Origin: Takakia lepidozioides
Taxonomy: Eukaryota; Streptophyta; Takakiopsida; Takakiales; Takakiaceae
DNA: 64,000 nucleotides
Assembly (NCBI GenBank): GCA_030704615.1
Contig: CM060731.1
Location: 61,424,756-61,488,755, forward strand
Reading direction: 5' to 3'
Part shown: one piece after another, positions 45,930 through 57,425 of the stretch
Numbering within the stretch: position 1 is the stretch's first letter
Layout: each line of letters opens with the position of its first letter
Translations under genes and position numbers: made by a program
The notes under the pieces: model-generated
Told to the model about the DNA's origin: nothing
Database searches by the model: none
The model's input: the letters and a program-made list of their open reading frames with translations, nothing else

Positions 45930-47266
45930 TCTCTCTTCTTTTGTGCACCACTGTCACAGAAAAACAAGGGCCAATGAGCTAATTCAAGAAAAAGCATAAA
46001 TCTCCAGTTCGACCAGGGAGAATCTCATCCTTCACAGCTCGTAGGCTGATCTATAAGGAAACAGACAGATCGGTCTTGGAAAAACCCCTAGCGAGAGCAG
46101 ATACACCAGTTGAATCTACAGATTTGCAATCTGTTTGATCACGTCCAACCCCGCAGGATCCTCACTCCGCCCGAACCTTCCCAAAAATTCTAACTACGCT
46201 GCAAAATTCAGCCTCATTCGAGGAACACCTCACAAGATCAAAATCCACCAGTCAAAAGAAACAAAAGGCTTCTTCCTCTCGACCAGCTTCTTCCCCTCTC
46301 AGACACTCGACCCATGGATACTTCCAAGCTTCACAGCTGCTGGTCTATTAGTGAGAGAAGACAAAGAGAACGTGTGCAACCCCTAATCCGCCATAGCTCT
46401 GCTTTGGTGAAGCTCCCGGACCTGCTTGTGTGTATATTTCGAATTTGGGGTACCAGAGCCGGTCACGTCTACCGGGCAGTCACCCCTCGGCCGGTCATTT
46501 GCCCATTTACGCCACCGGCCATTAACGGTACTCAGGTGGCAGGTCACATTCTGTAGCTATATCATGATCCCAAGGATGAAAGGTTATTATGACGATGAAA
46601 AATGACGCCGCCTCTTCAACAAGTCATCGCCGGTAGCCGCTAACTAGCACTTGCAACTGAGGGCCCCCGACCAATCGTCTTTCTCCACTTTTTCTTTTTC
46701 CTTTTTTCTTTTCATTTTTTTTGAGAAAGGGGAGGACTGAAGGGAAGAAAATTAAAACTTACCCTCGTATAGCCAAGGCTAGAGTAAATTAGAGCTTATT
46801 TCCCATGTGGGTATTGTATCCTTTTGGGGGTGGGCTCTATAGCACGGATGTAATTGTAATGTGGCCTTCCACGTCAGCATCCAACAGGGCCAGTCCGACC
46901 TCACCATTCATATTGTAGAATTTACATTCTACCATGATAGGTACCCATATCACCAATCGATTACATATAAACGTGTCAAATATGAACCTCTCAATGGCCC
47001 TTCGTCCGCATGGATGGAATGCGGCCCCCTAGACTATTATCACCGCATGTGTCAAAGAGGTGCACATAGCCATAACGTCCACATCCTAAAACAGAACCGA
47101 ACTATCTCTTAAATACACCACCCCCCCTTGTACGCACCATACATTTTACAGCTATCACATCGCTCATTGCCTAATCCTCAACAAGCACAAGATTGAAAGT
47201 GACCAATTAGCCACTGTGTGACTGGTCGGGTGCTGATAGAGCCCACTCCTAAAAGGGGACAGTTCC
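45930..47266. other. Upstream of importin-11; no second gene recognised
   Basis: The first kilobase should contain the importin-11 promoter and leader. A T-rich block and a weak non-LTR-tail-like stretch lie at 46680-46760. A plus-strand frame at 46861-47112 has no recognisable domain. Confidence 0.45.
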
Positions 47267-47404
47267 GCAAGGGGAAGAGGCTCTTATTTACGCTGGCTCC
47301 GGCTGGCATCATATATCGTATATTATATATTATATAATGTATATTATATATAAGAAGACAATAGGAATAATGTAAGAGCTTAACGAACGCGTGTGATCTG
47401 ACGG
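47267..47404 (+). repeat. Dispersed repeat unit with AT-rich core
   Basis: Begins with GCAAGGGGAAGAGGCTCTTA, then an AT dinucleotide core, then AAGACAATAGGAATAATG continuing into ACGCGTGTGATCTGAC. The first block recurs at 4051 (minus), 5667, 5753 and 56412. The last block recurs inverted at 2657-2706 and, decayed, at 53445-53505. It is probably a non-autonomous transposon or its ends. Confidence 0.6.
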
Positions 47405-48360
47405 TATTTCTATTATTTTCCTTATATATATATTTATGACATTGGTCACTTTTAATTTTTATATTAATTAAGGATGATGCTTGTAAGCAATCAGATAACT
47501 ATAAAGTGGAGGTTTTGAAGGAACTATGAATACTTGAAGTACGCGGTATTTTTAGGGTTTGTTGTAAACTAGTGGTAGCTATGAACCTTCAGTAATACTA
47601 ATAATCAATGGTGCAATATGTCAACCATTCGAAGAGCTTAATATTTTAATGTTATTTTGTTAAGTATTGATTGGTCTAGAAAGTGGTCATGGCAAAATGT
47701 AAATTCAATAATATGAATTTTGTAAGAGATGGACATGGTCTTGTAGACGATGATAAGGAGATTGGGAGACCCTGAGTAGTATATCTGTGCACGTGTGTGC
47801 CAGACATATATACATGGGTTAGATAGGCATGTGCAGAGAAGAAGGCATGGGAGGGGGAATCGTATGGTTTCAAGGTGGGCATCCCTGGAAAGTTCTTGGA
47901 TTAACCCCTAAGCGCCTAGTGGGTAATGTTGACTAACGGAAGTTCTCGCAGAAAAAAAAAACCTGAAAATTTGACCGCACATTTGGTGCGTAACTACCTC
48001 ACCTACGGCTCTGCAAATTTGCAGGCCAATCAGGTTAGATTCTGCAAAACCCCACCGTTGGGAGTGGGGCCCTTTTTGGAAAAACAAAAAAAGGATTTAG
48101 CATTTTTTATATTTTTGGATGACGGGATGAAGGCTGGTGGACACGAGAGTTTGAGGCTTTCATCCCCACGGGATGTTGCGTCCAACAAGGCAAGATTTAG
48201 CAGAATTGGGTAAGTCCTCGCCACATGGCACGTGGTCAACCCAGGGGGGGTCTTTTTGTGCATTTTGGACAATCCCAAACCATGTCCCAAACTGAAGCAT
48301 TTTACTCTACGAGAGAGAGGCTTTGTCATGCCCACAAAGATGCCCAATTGGTATGTCCTT
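47405..48360. other. AT-rich stretch before the piggyBac-like pieces, no gene seen
   Basis: A TTAACCCC string occurs at 47901-47908. It could be a piggyBac-type end (TTAA target followed by CCC), but I found no matching inverted end. Confidence 0.4.
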
Positions 48361-48640
48361 GTACGTTTCACATTGGTAGCAAAGAGACAAGGTGACAGGC
48401 TCACCATTGGCCCAAAATCAGATTCTGCCAACCTGCTCAAAGGCTGGGGGCAATTCCACCGTATGTTTCACATTGGCAGCAAAGTGACAAGGTGCCAGGC
48501 AAACCATTGCCAGCCTGCTCAAAGGCTGGGGACAATTGCTTTGTATGTTTCACATTGGCACTGGAAAAAAGACAGGGTCACCATAATTTCAATTCTGCCA
48601 ACATGCTGAGTACCAAGCAAGCAAAGGGAACCCACCTCAA
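48361..48640 (+). repeat. Tandem repeat, three diverged units of 80-100 bp
   Basis: Units begin GTA(C/T)GTTTCACATTGG at 48361, 48461 and 48543, with GCAAAG-GACAAGGTG and CCTGCTCAAAGGCTGGGG inside. It directly precedes the piggyBac-like C-terminal piece. Confidence 0.8.
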
Positions 48641-48643
48641 CCT

Positions 48644-49641
48644 GTGTGCCAGCCCAACAGCCCCACACAAACTTGCCAGCCTTACCCCGAGCAGAATCTT
48701 ACCATTGATGAAATGATGGTCAAGTACAAAAGTAAGTACTCTTCTCTTTCCAAAAAACCAGTCAAGTGGGGTATAAAGGTATGGAGTCTTGCCAATGCCG
48801 AGTCGAAATACATGAGTAAGATGGAGGTGTACTTGGGAAAGGATGATGGTAATGACCTGACCCATGGTTCTGGATACTCTGTGGTTACAAGATTGTTGGA
48901 GGGCTTTCAAGGTAAGGGTCATATCGTGACCATGGACAATTTTTTTTTCCAGCCGTATACTATTCGATGACTTGGCAGCCAAAGGCATTTACGCCACTGG
49001 CACTGTGAAGACTGTCTGCATAGGTTTTCCTTCAGCCTTGGATTTGGGAAAGAAGGGGGAGAGGGGCCGAGGGGAAGATGTGGGCTGTCTCTTGGTTTAA
49101 TGCGAAATGTATAAATTTGTTGAGTACAACAATTTACCCTATTGCTGCCAATTGTTTCATAGAGAGATGGCATAGAGGGGCTCGTCATCTTGTGCCCACC
49201 TCTCATGTTGTGAAGCATTACCAAGAGATGATGAGGGGGGTGGACGTGCACGATCAACTAAGGGAGAACTATTCAGTTCAGGCTCGTGACCATAAGTGGT
49301 GGCACAGGCTGTACTTTCATAGCGTGGACACCCCCTTGGTGAATCTATGTGAAGTTCATAAAGCTAGAGGCCAAAGGCCCCTGACCCATTTATTATTCAA
49401 TATAACGGTAGCAACGGGTCTAACGGAAGGGTGGGTTGGTCCCAGGAGAACAGTGATCACCGGGGCGGATGTGCCTCATTACTCCATGAAGGGCCCGCGG
49501 AGGAGAAAATGTGTTGAATGTGGAAAGCGACAAAGGTACTATTTGTGGTGTGTGTGGAGATATCTCTTGCTGTCTGGGACGCTGCTTTCTTGCACCGTCA
49601 CAGCCACATCTGAAACCTGTAAGTGCAATGTGAAGTTGTGA
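48644..49641 (+). pseudogene. piggyBac-like transposase, catalytic and C-terminal part
   Basis: The first frame reads NLTIDEMMVKYKSKYSSLSK, KPVKWGIKVWSL and HIVTMDNFF. It breaks at a run of eight T (48942-48949) and continues in another frame with LFDDLAAKGIYATGTVKT. It shifts again near 49075 to WAVSWFNAKCINLLST and YQEMMRGVDVHDQLRENYSV. These are the DDE_Tnp_1_7 family blocks, and all three catalytic aspartates (in TIDE, TMDN and RGVDVHDQ) are present. The C-terminus has a cysteine-rich CVECGKRQRYYLWC patch as in piggyBac. Two frameshifts make it dead. The N-terminal domain is absent here but occurs on the other strand at 50341-50971. Confidence 0.8.
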
Positions 49642-50340
49642 GGGTACTGATCTTCTTTGATGTGGCATTCCCCTACAGAGATCTCGGCATTGTGCATGAC
49701 GAGGGGTGAGCTCGTCCGGCACATCTAACCGTGTTGTTTATCTTTGTCTTTGCATGAACAATCTGGTTTGTTTGTTCCTGTTGATTTTGGCATGGAAACG
49801 ATCCTACCAGAGTAGTGCTGGTTTTGTTTTGGGTAGTTTATTTGTTTTTGTAGGAGTCGCTTGGCACGTCCTTCCTCTTGGTCTTTGTTTTTTGCCTCTA
49901 ATGGTGGGCAGGTTTGTATGTTTTTGCAGCTTCAATTTTTGGGACTGGAGCTGCAGCCAGACATGAGCTGCAGCGATGACATGAGGCTTCTCGGTAGGAT
50001 GTAGATGGCTGTAGATGAAGTTGGAACCAGTGATAGATGCGGGGCTGCAGCTATGATAAGAGCTGCAGCAGGTCAGTCCTACTTGGCCAGCAATCATCTG
50101 CATTTGTTTAGTGGTTTTGTTTGTCCCATTTCTGTGTTTTATTCATGTTGCATTGCAAGTCACGCTGTAGGTGTTACTCCCCCAGCCAAGCGGGGTGCAA
50201 ATAAGGATGGGGCATTCCCCTGCGGGAATCCCCCCTCCTTGTATGTATGGGCTACCAATGGGGCTGACTTTGTTGGGTTCAAATCCCTATAACTCATTCT
50301 GACCATTTAGCAACCACCCACTCTTAGCAAGCTTGTCAAA
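49642..50340. other. Spacer between the two piggyBac-like pieces
   Basis: No domain found. Several GAGCTGCAG motifs at 49940-50070. A short palindrome-like GGGGCATTCCCCTGCGGGAATCCCCC lies near 50200. Confidence 0.4.
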
Positions 50341-50971
50341 AGTAGGATCAGCACTATCATAACAGATCAGCCGGTTGTCGAGTCCGAGCATATATGTTAA
50401 TCATAACCACAACCCGTCACATGACATTCAAAGGCCAAAACAAATCAAAGAAATCTACAGGAACAGCAGTATCCGGCAATTCATGGTTTGGTCCGGGGAC
50501 AGGACCAGTGAAGGTAACCTCTGGCAATTGTATGGATTCTGAATTCCACATATCATCTTTGAACATTAGATTAGGAGGCCACTCTTCCCATCGTTCAGGT
50601 AAGTCGTACATGCCGAGTTTATGCCGAGCATTGCTAGTGTCTTCACAATAGTCCCACATATCTGGATATTCGGCATGCTGTGGGTTTGCTCTCGCATCCA
50701 CAAGATCGTAGTCCTCATCACTATCGCTCTCACTATCCCCCAATTCAGTGTCTGCCAATTCAGGCTTGGTGCCAAGTCCTAGCATTTCTTTGATGGTGCA
50801 AGGTATGGCATCGTCCGAATTGATAACCTCTACCAATGATGTCAAAACAGAATGCACACCCAAGCCACCAAAAAAGGATACAAGGTAACTTTCACATCCC
50901 ACCACGATGTCCCAAGTAGATTCAATGACAGTGCCATACACACATTCAGGCACATTAGAGGTTGAGGGCAT
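50341..50971 (-). pseudogene. piggyBac-like transposase, N-terminal part, inverted relative to the catalytic part
   Basis: From an in-frame ATG at 50971 the frame runs 184 codons to TGA at 50417. It has an acidic region (ELGDSESDSDEDYDLVD) followed by VTFTGPVPGPNHELPDTAVP and VDFFDLFWPL. The FTG...P...P-DFF-LF pattern marks the start of the DDE_Tnp_1_7 domain. After the stop the frame continues VVVMINIYARTRQPADLL, resembling the next family block (TNRYA-type). Upstream the same frame is open to 51304 apart from one TGA at 50996. It probably belonged to the same element as 48644-49641 before an inversion. Confidence 0.65.
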
Positions 50972-51803
50972 TTCTTCCAAGTGCAAATCCTTCACTCAAA
51001 CTTTCACTATGGATCCTAGGACCCTCAAATCATCCAGACTCTGGCTGTGACCAGCCACATCCCTGGTGACAAGCTGAGAACTACGAAGGGAGTAAGAAAC
51101 CACATCAGCTTCAGCACTGTACAATTCCCCCAAGTTTCCCAAATCACCGCAGGTTTGAGTTTGATTACCTTGCAACCTTGCTGCCCTCTTCAGCCTCATT
51201 GGCAGTAGTGCAACTAGGTTGAAAGTCAGGCCACACAGAAAACCGAAGCAGATCGTTGATGTCACTGAAAAGCCAATGGGATCTCCCTCCTCTTTCCTTT
51301 TCAACCCACCCTAGGATCTCGGCAGCTTGTCGTCGCCAAAGGTACCGAAAATTAGAGGGCCCAGGGAAAGAGGGCCATCTCAGCCGCGCATGACGCTTCA
51401 AGCACAACAAGTAGTCTTCGTACAAGCACCCTTGCAATTAGCAATCTAATCTTGGCTTGCACCAAGTGCCGCTGCCCATTTTGTAATAACAGCGGCCTCC
51501 ACAACCAAATGACTAGGTGCAGGCGGAGGAGCACCATCGCTGCCCATTTCACGAGCTGCCCACAACGATCAACTGACACTGCGCCGCCAAGAAATGAAGT
51601 GCACTCACTGCCCTCTCCCTCTCATAGGAGAATTTTTGAAGTTGCAACTTGCAACCAGACTCTTTGATTGCGTCAAGTTATACAGAGACCAGGCAAGGCG
51701 TGTAGGGAATTCCAAAAAGGCATTGATGTGAAATGCATCGCAATTCACTTGATCACCCCCCTAAAAGTGCGCAATTCAATTGAATTGCAAGGGCAATTCA
51801 ATT

Positions 51804-52826
51804 GAACTGCTAAAACTAGCTTGAAAACAACCCTAATTTGCAATTCAATTGAATTGTAATCTATAATTTTTAACTTATTTTTGTATATAATATATAATAT
51901 ATATGTATATGTATATATTCAAATTATACTTATACACATATAAGAGTATAAGCTAAAAATACATGTTGCCCGTCTATTCTTGCTGGCCCTCTTTCTTGTG
52001 CCCTTGAGGAAATTGTGGAGTTGTGAAGCCACCCTCAGCCTCAGCGAGAAAGGAGAGCCAGAGACGGAGAGAGATCAGCAGCTTCCTGTGATTAACTGGC
52101 AAAAGAAACATGGCTGGCTCCGAAAGGAATAGACAAAATCAAACATGACAATTGATGAAAGGCTTCCCCTGCATCATCATGTAGTCCCCTAACACTAGTA
52201 TCTGGCCCAGGACAAAGAAAACAAAAAATATGTTCATCTTGAGAATTATCAAAAATAATATTGTTTCGATACCCTTACAAAGGTATCATGTTGAAGTTGG
52301 GATGTGTGTTCCATATAAGTTTAATATATCAAACTCTTACACGTTGATATTCTTACATTGGTATCATGTTTGGTATATGTACATAGCCATATATTGGCAT
52401 CAACATCTACAAAGAGAGACAATCCCGCTTTTACAAGCGCTTCGTGACTTCCTCTTTCTCTCTCCCTCTCTCGCTCTCCCTTAGGCTTATCTCGGGCTCA
52501 AGCCTTACCACGGGCAAAGGAGGATACAGACGGACAGCAAGAATAGACGGGCAACATGTATTTTTAGCTTATACTTTTGTATGCGTATATGTATAATTTA
52601 AATATGTACATATATATATATAATACATACAGAAATAAGTTAAATTAGAGATTACAATTCAATTGAATTGTAGTCAGCAATTCAATTGATTTGCAAATTC
52701 ACAATTCAATTGAATTGCAGTCAACAATTGAATTGAATTTGCCAATTCGCAATTCAATTGAATCGTGTGCCGACACTTCAATTGAATTGCAAATTAGGGT
52801 TGTTTTCAAGCTAGTTTTAGCAGTTC
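51804..52826. mobile_element. Foldback element with long terminal inverted repeats and a palindromic 16-mer
   Basis: The left arm 51804-51985 (GAACTGCTAAAACTAGCTTG to TGCCCGTCTATTCTTGCTG) is the inverted counterpart of the right arm 52535-52826. The right arm is about 110 bp longer because it holds extra copies of the palindrome CAATTCAATTGAATTG. The central 550 bp has no coding frame but includes a CT-rich block. No target duplication is evident. Confidence 0.8.
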
Positions 52827-53208
52827 AGGATAGAAAAATTGAGACATTTAGTGAAGGACATAAAAAAAAATCCCAAACAGCTTTTTAGACGCTAATTCTG
52901 ATTTTCCTATTGAATTTCTAACATATAAATTTGGGGAGCCCATTTCACTAGCAACCCACATTCCCACAAATTTTCAAAGTTGCTCTTTTGTAGTTCCAGC
53001 TTGCCCAATAAAAAGTCCAATGGTTATTGCACAAGACCATATTACAAGTGGTTTTGGGTTCAAAAGCCACATTGATGTATGTTGGATTTCACCCAATGTG
53101 GCCAACCCCCAACTCTCATATGCTCAGCTGACAACCTATTGTGTTGATGCCTAAAGACCTAATATAATATATGATGCCTCCTGAAGGAAGCGGGGAGGAA
53201 GCGTAAGT

Positions 53209-53345
53209 TATGGTGTCTCTTCAACTTGAAGGGCTATTGCCTTCCCGTAGGAAGGTAGACACCTTTGTGACAATAATCAGTGGATTGAACCCACAACCAC
53301 TTTCGACGTGGTATGTGCCCATTACCAGTGGCTACAACTTTGGTT
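53209..53345 (-). mobile_element. tRNA-derived SINE, family S1
   Basis: Minus strand: GTAGCCACTGGTAATGGGCA, then GGGTTCAATCCACTGATT, then GTCTACCTTCC and a body ending TTCAAGTTGAAGAGACACC. Same family as 29105 and 55727. Confidence 0.7.
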
Positions 53346-54956
53346 ACCTTAAGTCAAGTCTTTTTGAGCAGCTAGGGCTACGCGTTGCTCCGCACTATTA
53401 GTGACGATTGAGAGCAACGTTCATTTGATTGGAAATATATTTTATGCAAAAAGAAATTAGGAACAATGTAAAAATATAACATAGGCATATGATCTAATGG
53501 TACTTTTGGAGATCAGCCTATCGTTATGTTAGAGATCTTAGACATGAACTTCATACATTATTTCTCTAATTTATGCGTTGTTTTGTCTGTTTATAATAAT
53601 AATATTTTGGGTGTGTTTTTTTGTTTTTTTGAGACAGGGGCAGTGGCCCTCGATGGAAACTTTATTGACGAATTATTTGAAGGGAAAAAAATTAAAACCC
53701 TTGATTGCCTTTAGGCTGCCATAAGGCTTTTCGCACGGATGCCATGGTAGATAACCGAGATCCATACTTCCTAGACTTGTAACACCATAAGAAGACCGAG
53801 GTCTTGATCAGGCTTGCTGCCTAAATTAACTGAGCCCTTCCTAGGGGAAGTGTACCCATCTTAGACGGTGAATAAACGACTAAGACTGAAGTGTTCGACA
53901 AACAAGCTGCCTATTTTGGGTGTATTTTGAACGCTGTTGATATTCAATCTATTTTCACTATGATTTTTTCAAATATATATTATTTTAAACTATACACAAG
54001 AGAGAAAATTCAGTAGTAAGAGTTTTAAGATTTTATTAGCGATTTTAATATTATTATATTTATATCTATTATCTTAAAATATTACTAAATTGAACATCCT
54101 TACCACGAAATCAAAGTAATATTTGGAAGTGCTACAACATTTGCTTTGAATATCTATATATGAGGAAACAAAAGAACAAAAGAAAGAACAAAAGAAATAT
54201 TAGAGCAGATTTGACAAAAATGATTTTAATAATTAGTTTATTTTTTCTGGGGCAATTTGGGCAGATTCAAGAATGTACGTTGATGATGTGGCATCCGAAA
54301 CGTGGCGACCATGATGTGTTAGAGATGATGTCCTTTTTACAATTGATGCAGTCCAGGCAGCTTGAAATAAAATGATGACGATGATGTGCACTATGGCACC
54401 CTATTCCCGCTCTATGCTGAAACTAGTCTCCGACCTTCAGGCAGTCGCTAGAACTATGTTCCCTTGTCACAATTGATAGAAATGTACCCAACTTCCAAAC
54501 TAAAGATAGTAAACTTTCGGGATCTTGAAGAAATATTATAATTAATGTTGAATTGAATGAAGTTCAAGTTTGATGCAATTGGTGGAGTCAACCTTCTTAG
54601 AGCGAATTATATCTAATAGAGTAGTAGTACTATTATGGTAACACAATTCATTATGATGGAACAAGTGTAGGTTCGAATGTTTAGAAATTTGGCACTAGAG
54701 AGTACGGAGGTTTTTGTTTTCCGATATCCTGCTTCTTTCTATTTAAGTAACGTCGGACAACATACTAGGCACCTATGATACATGTCAATGCCAGTAATTT
54801 CTTATTTAGTTTTTGTTTTAAATCCAATGGATTTTGAATGATCAAATGTGAAAATTATTATTTTAAATTGGAACCACCAAAGTTGACAATAACTTACGAT
54901 ATATTTTGCCCCAAATGACTACTGTTTCTTGTTTGGAAGACGATAACTTTGTATTG
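53346..54956. other. AT-rich intergenic DNA, no gene seen
   Basis: Contains a 3'-tail-like repeat at 53630-53680 (minus orientation, like 3301 and 32885) and a degenerate copy of the dispersed AATGTAA...GATCTAATGG block at 53445-53505. Confidence 0.45.
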
Positions 54957-54964
54957 GTTTTAAC

Positions 54965-55556
54965 TAGTGTTGGCCGGGTATGGATGGTTGACACGGCTAT
55001 CAAGTAGGTAAATTACCATGCTTGATACCCTAACTGTCGGGTAGGAAGTTTAGGATACACCCCATACCCGCCACTGTCCCAATAGGTCTTGGCACAGTAG
55101 GTCTTGGCAATATTACGATTGAGAGCCACATGGGGTTGTCTTTACAGTGACTCACCACAATATCAACTTCAATGAGTGCACTTGTAGGGCATGGGAGGTA
55201 GGTGAGCTACTTGAACAACTATGGCGGCATATCCACATTGTCAATTTTATTACTTCACTTCAGGGTGTTGGGAGGTTCTTTGATTCAGCTACAAACCTCG
55301 GAGGTTATCAAGAAGGTTATATGTATATATAACCATGGTTCTAAAAAAAATAAAAATCGGCAAAGGCTCATAACCGCCGGTTACTTAGTTTTGAGATTAC
55401 TAGCATGAAAACCGTCAAAGATCCGCTGGTTATTTGATGAAAACCGCCATTTCTCTGAGGTTCATACAATTAACCGGAACCGGTGGTTCTTTCCATAAAA
55501 AATTTATAAACCGGAATTGGAGGTTATGAAAGAAATCAAATAACCGCCCAACACTA
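54965..55556. mobile_element. hAT-type MITE, 592 bp, perfect 8-bp TSD
   Basis: Flanked by GTTTTAAC at 54957-54964 and 55557-55564. Ends are TAGTGTTGGCCGGGTA and, inverted, TAGTGTTGGGCGGTTA. The interior is rich in AACCG / CGGTT motifs. No coding capacity. Confidence 0.88.
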
Positions 55557-55726
55557 GTTTTAACCATGGAATTGTGTCGCCCCAACCAACCTCCCCCAAG
55601 GATTTTAAAGTCGCATATACTCGCACATCAAAGTAACATTATTATAGCATCACAACTATAATTACCAATAAACTCAAACTAGAAAATAACCAACCAACAT
55701 ACTAGATATATATTTTTTCTAACAAC

Positions 55727-55872
55727 CAAGTTGTGGCTCAGTGGTAATGGGCACACACCACCGTGACCTTGAAAGTGTGTGGGGTCAATCCGCTGATTGG
55801 TGTCACAAGGGTGTCAATGTCTCCACATCTTTGGTATGCGGCAGAAGCCCTTTGAGATCAAGAGACACCATA
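55727..55872 (+). mobile_element. tRNA-derived SINE, family S1
   Basis: TTGTGGCTCAGTGGTAATGG (A box), GGGGTCAATCCGC (B box), then a body ending AGATCAAGAGACACCATATC. Longer body than the other two copies. Confidence 0.7.
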
Positions 55873-57156
55873 TCTTACCCTTCTTTCGGAAGGAATCATA
55901 CTTTACTTTATATAGTTTCTAAGGAGAGAACCCACTCCCTAAACAAGGGAGGTTGGGTAGCATGTGAGCACAAGGGCATGTTCTCTGAATTGCTCCGATA
56001 TTCGGAGAATATTCTACAGCGAAACAATAGTTCCCGAAACGCATAAACCTGTGAAACTCTCTCCAGCAGTTCACATGAGCACTAGTTACAACAATAACCC
56101 CTATACCTATACCTGATAAACATGTTACCCTATCAGCATGGATTTTCCTGACATTGTGCTCACACGATACCATATCCTTTTCATAGTAGGCGCAAGAGTG
56201 GGTGGTAAGACTTCAAGTCACATTTAAGGTCCTTGCCCATGGATAATTTCGCAAGACGAAACTCTGACCCTTGAAACTTTTTTTACATTTTGAGGTATAC
56301 TTTCTCGAGGAAAAATTGAAACAATATAGGGTTTATTCTCCAGATACCTGAAGAGATTTCCATTGAATATGCCTGCATAGAATATGTTCGAACATAGCTT
56401 AAGGGGCAGTAGCCGCAAAGCAAGGTGACTCTTAGTTACGCCGGCTTTGGTCAGAGTTTTCTTCTTCTCTTCTTCTTCTGTTGATAGATATATCCTAAAC
56501 CCTAATATTCTTTCTCATGATATTGAACATAAATATCAAAACATGTATATTAGGCAAAGACTACCCAGATATTGGGCATTGGCGTCTGATTTTGGATGTG
56601 GGATTTTGGATAAAAAGTTTGGATTTAAGCTATATCACTAATGGTTTCTCAATGCGAAACCCACCCTTGCTTGTGCTTGTGGCTATATCACCAAATGTTT
56701 CTCAATGCAAAATTCACTGCTGCTGCCATAGTTTTAGGGTTGTCGGTTATACTACTTAAGGTTTCGCGTCGCGAAACTTTGGTTGAATTAGAGTTTATAT
56801 ATGGTGTGTTTGTTTTGCATTGAAGGTGAACATTAAAAATATTTTAATATTAAAATAATTCTTTAAGTGTTTATTTGCAAGTGATTATCTAGTGTGTATT
56901 CAATGTTCATAAATGTATAGATAGGCCATGTAGTTTATCGAAATTGATGCACTTGAATCCTATAAATGCACAGTCTTCTATACGTGCTTATGGTTTGTTT
57001 TTTGTTTTGAAAACATATAACTCCTATGATCACCAAGGTTAAAAAAACATAAAACCCCCATGACAGTGGGTTGTGCTCACGCCGTGCTCATGTGAGCGTG
57101 GTCATGCCGTGCTCACACGATACCAACCCCCACGCAGGGAAAGGCCGAGCGTGTCG
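55873..57156. other. Intergenic, no gene seen
   Basis: Includes a divergent copy of the dispersed motif at 56412-56450 (GCAAGGTGACTCTTAGTTAC). Two 80-bp blocks with CAATGC(G/A)AAA(C/T)(C/T)CAC at 56600-56720 are weakly repeated. Confidence 0.45.
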
Positions 57157-57234
57157 GGCCTTCATGGATTTTTGGGCCCTTCCCTTCGGGCTGCTGCCCT
57201 CGGCTTTTCAAACCCTTAAATCCAAGAAGGCCCT
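57157..57234. repeat. Hairpin, 16-bp arms
   Basis: GGGCCTTCATGGATTT pairs with AAATCCAAGAAGGCCC with one mismatch, separated by about 45 bases. Confidence 0.6.
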
Positions 57235-57425
57235 CCACTCAGGGCCTTCCCCAACACATTGCCTTCCGCAACACATTTCGTTTCCTTTAGGAGGCGTGAT
57301 GTTTTCTTTCTTTACTACGCGCCCCAAACCGTAGGGCTCCATGGCAAGGGGCTCATACCTATGAAGCACCTGGCCTATTTCTCAGTTAAATTACCCTACA
57401 CATTTTGGATGCTTCCTCCCGGAAC

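Noticed and set aside
47901-47923. TTAACCCC as the left end of a piggyBac element
   Set aside because: Matches the expected pattern, but no inverted partner ending GGGTTAA was found near the other side.
48361-48640. CRISPR-like array
   Set aside because: Only three diverged units of unequal length in a eukaryotic, transposon-rich context.
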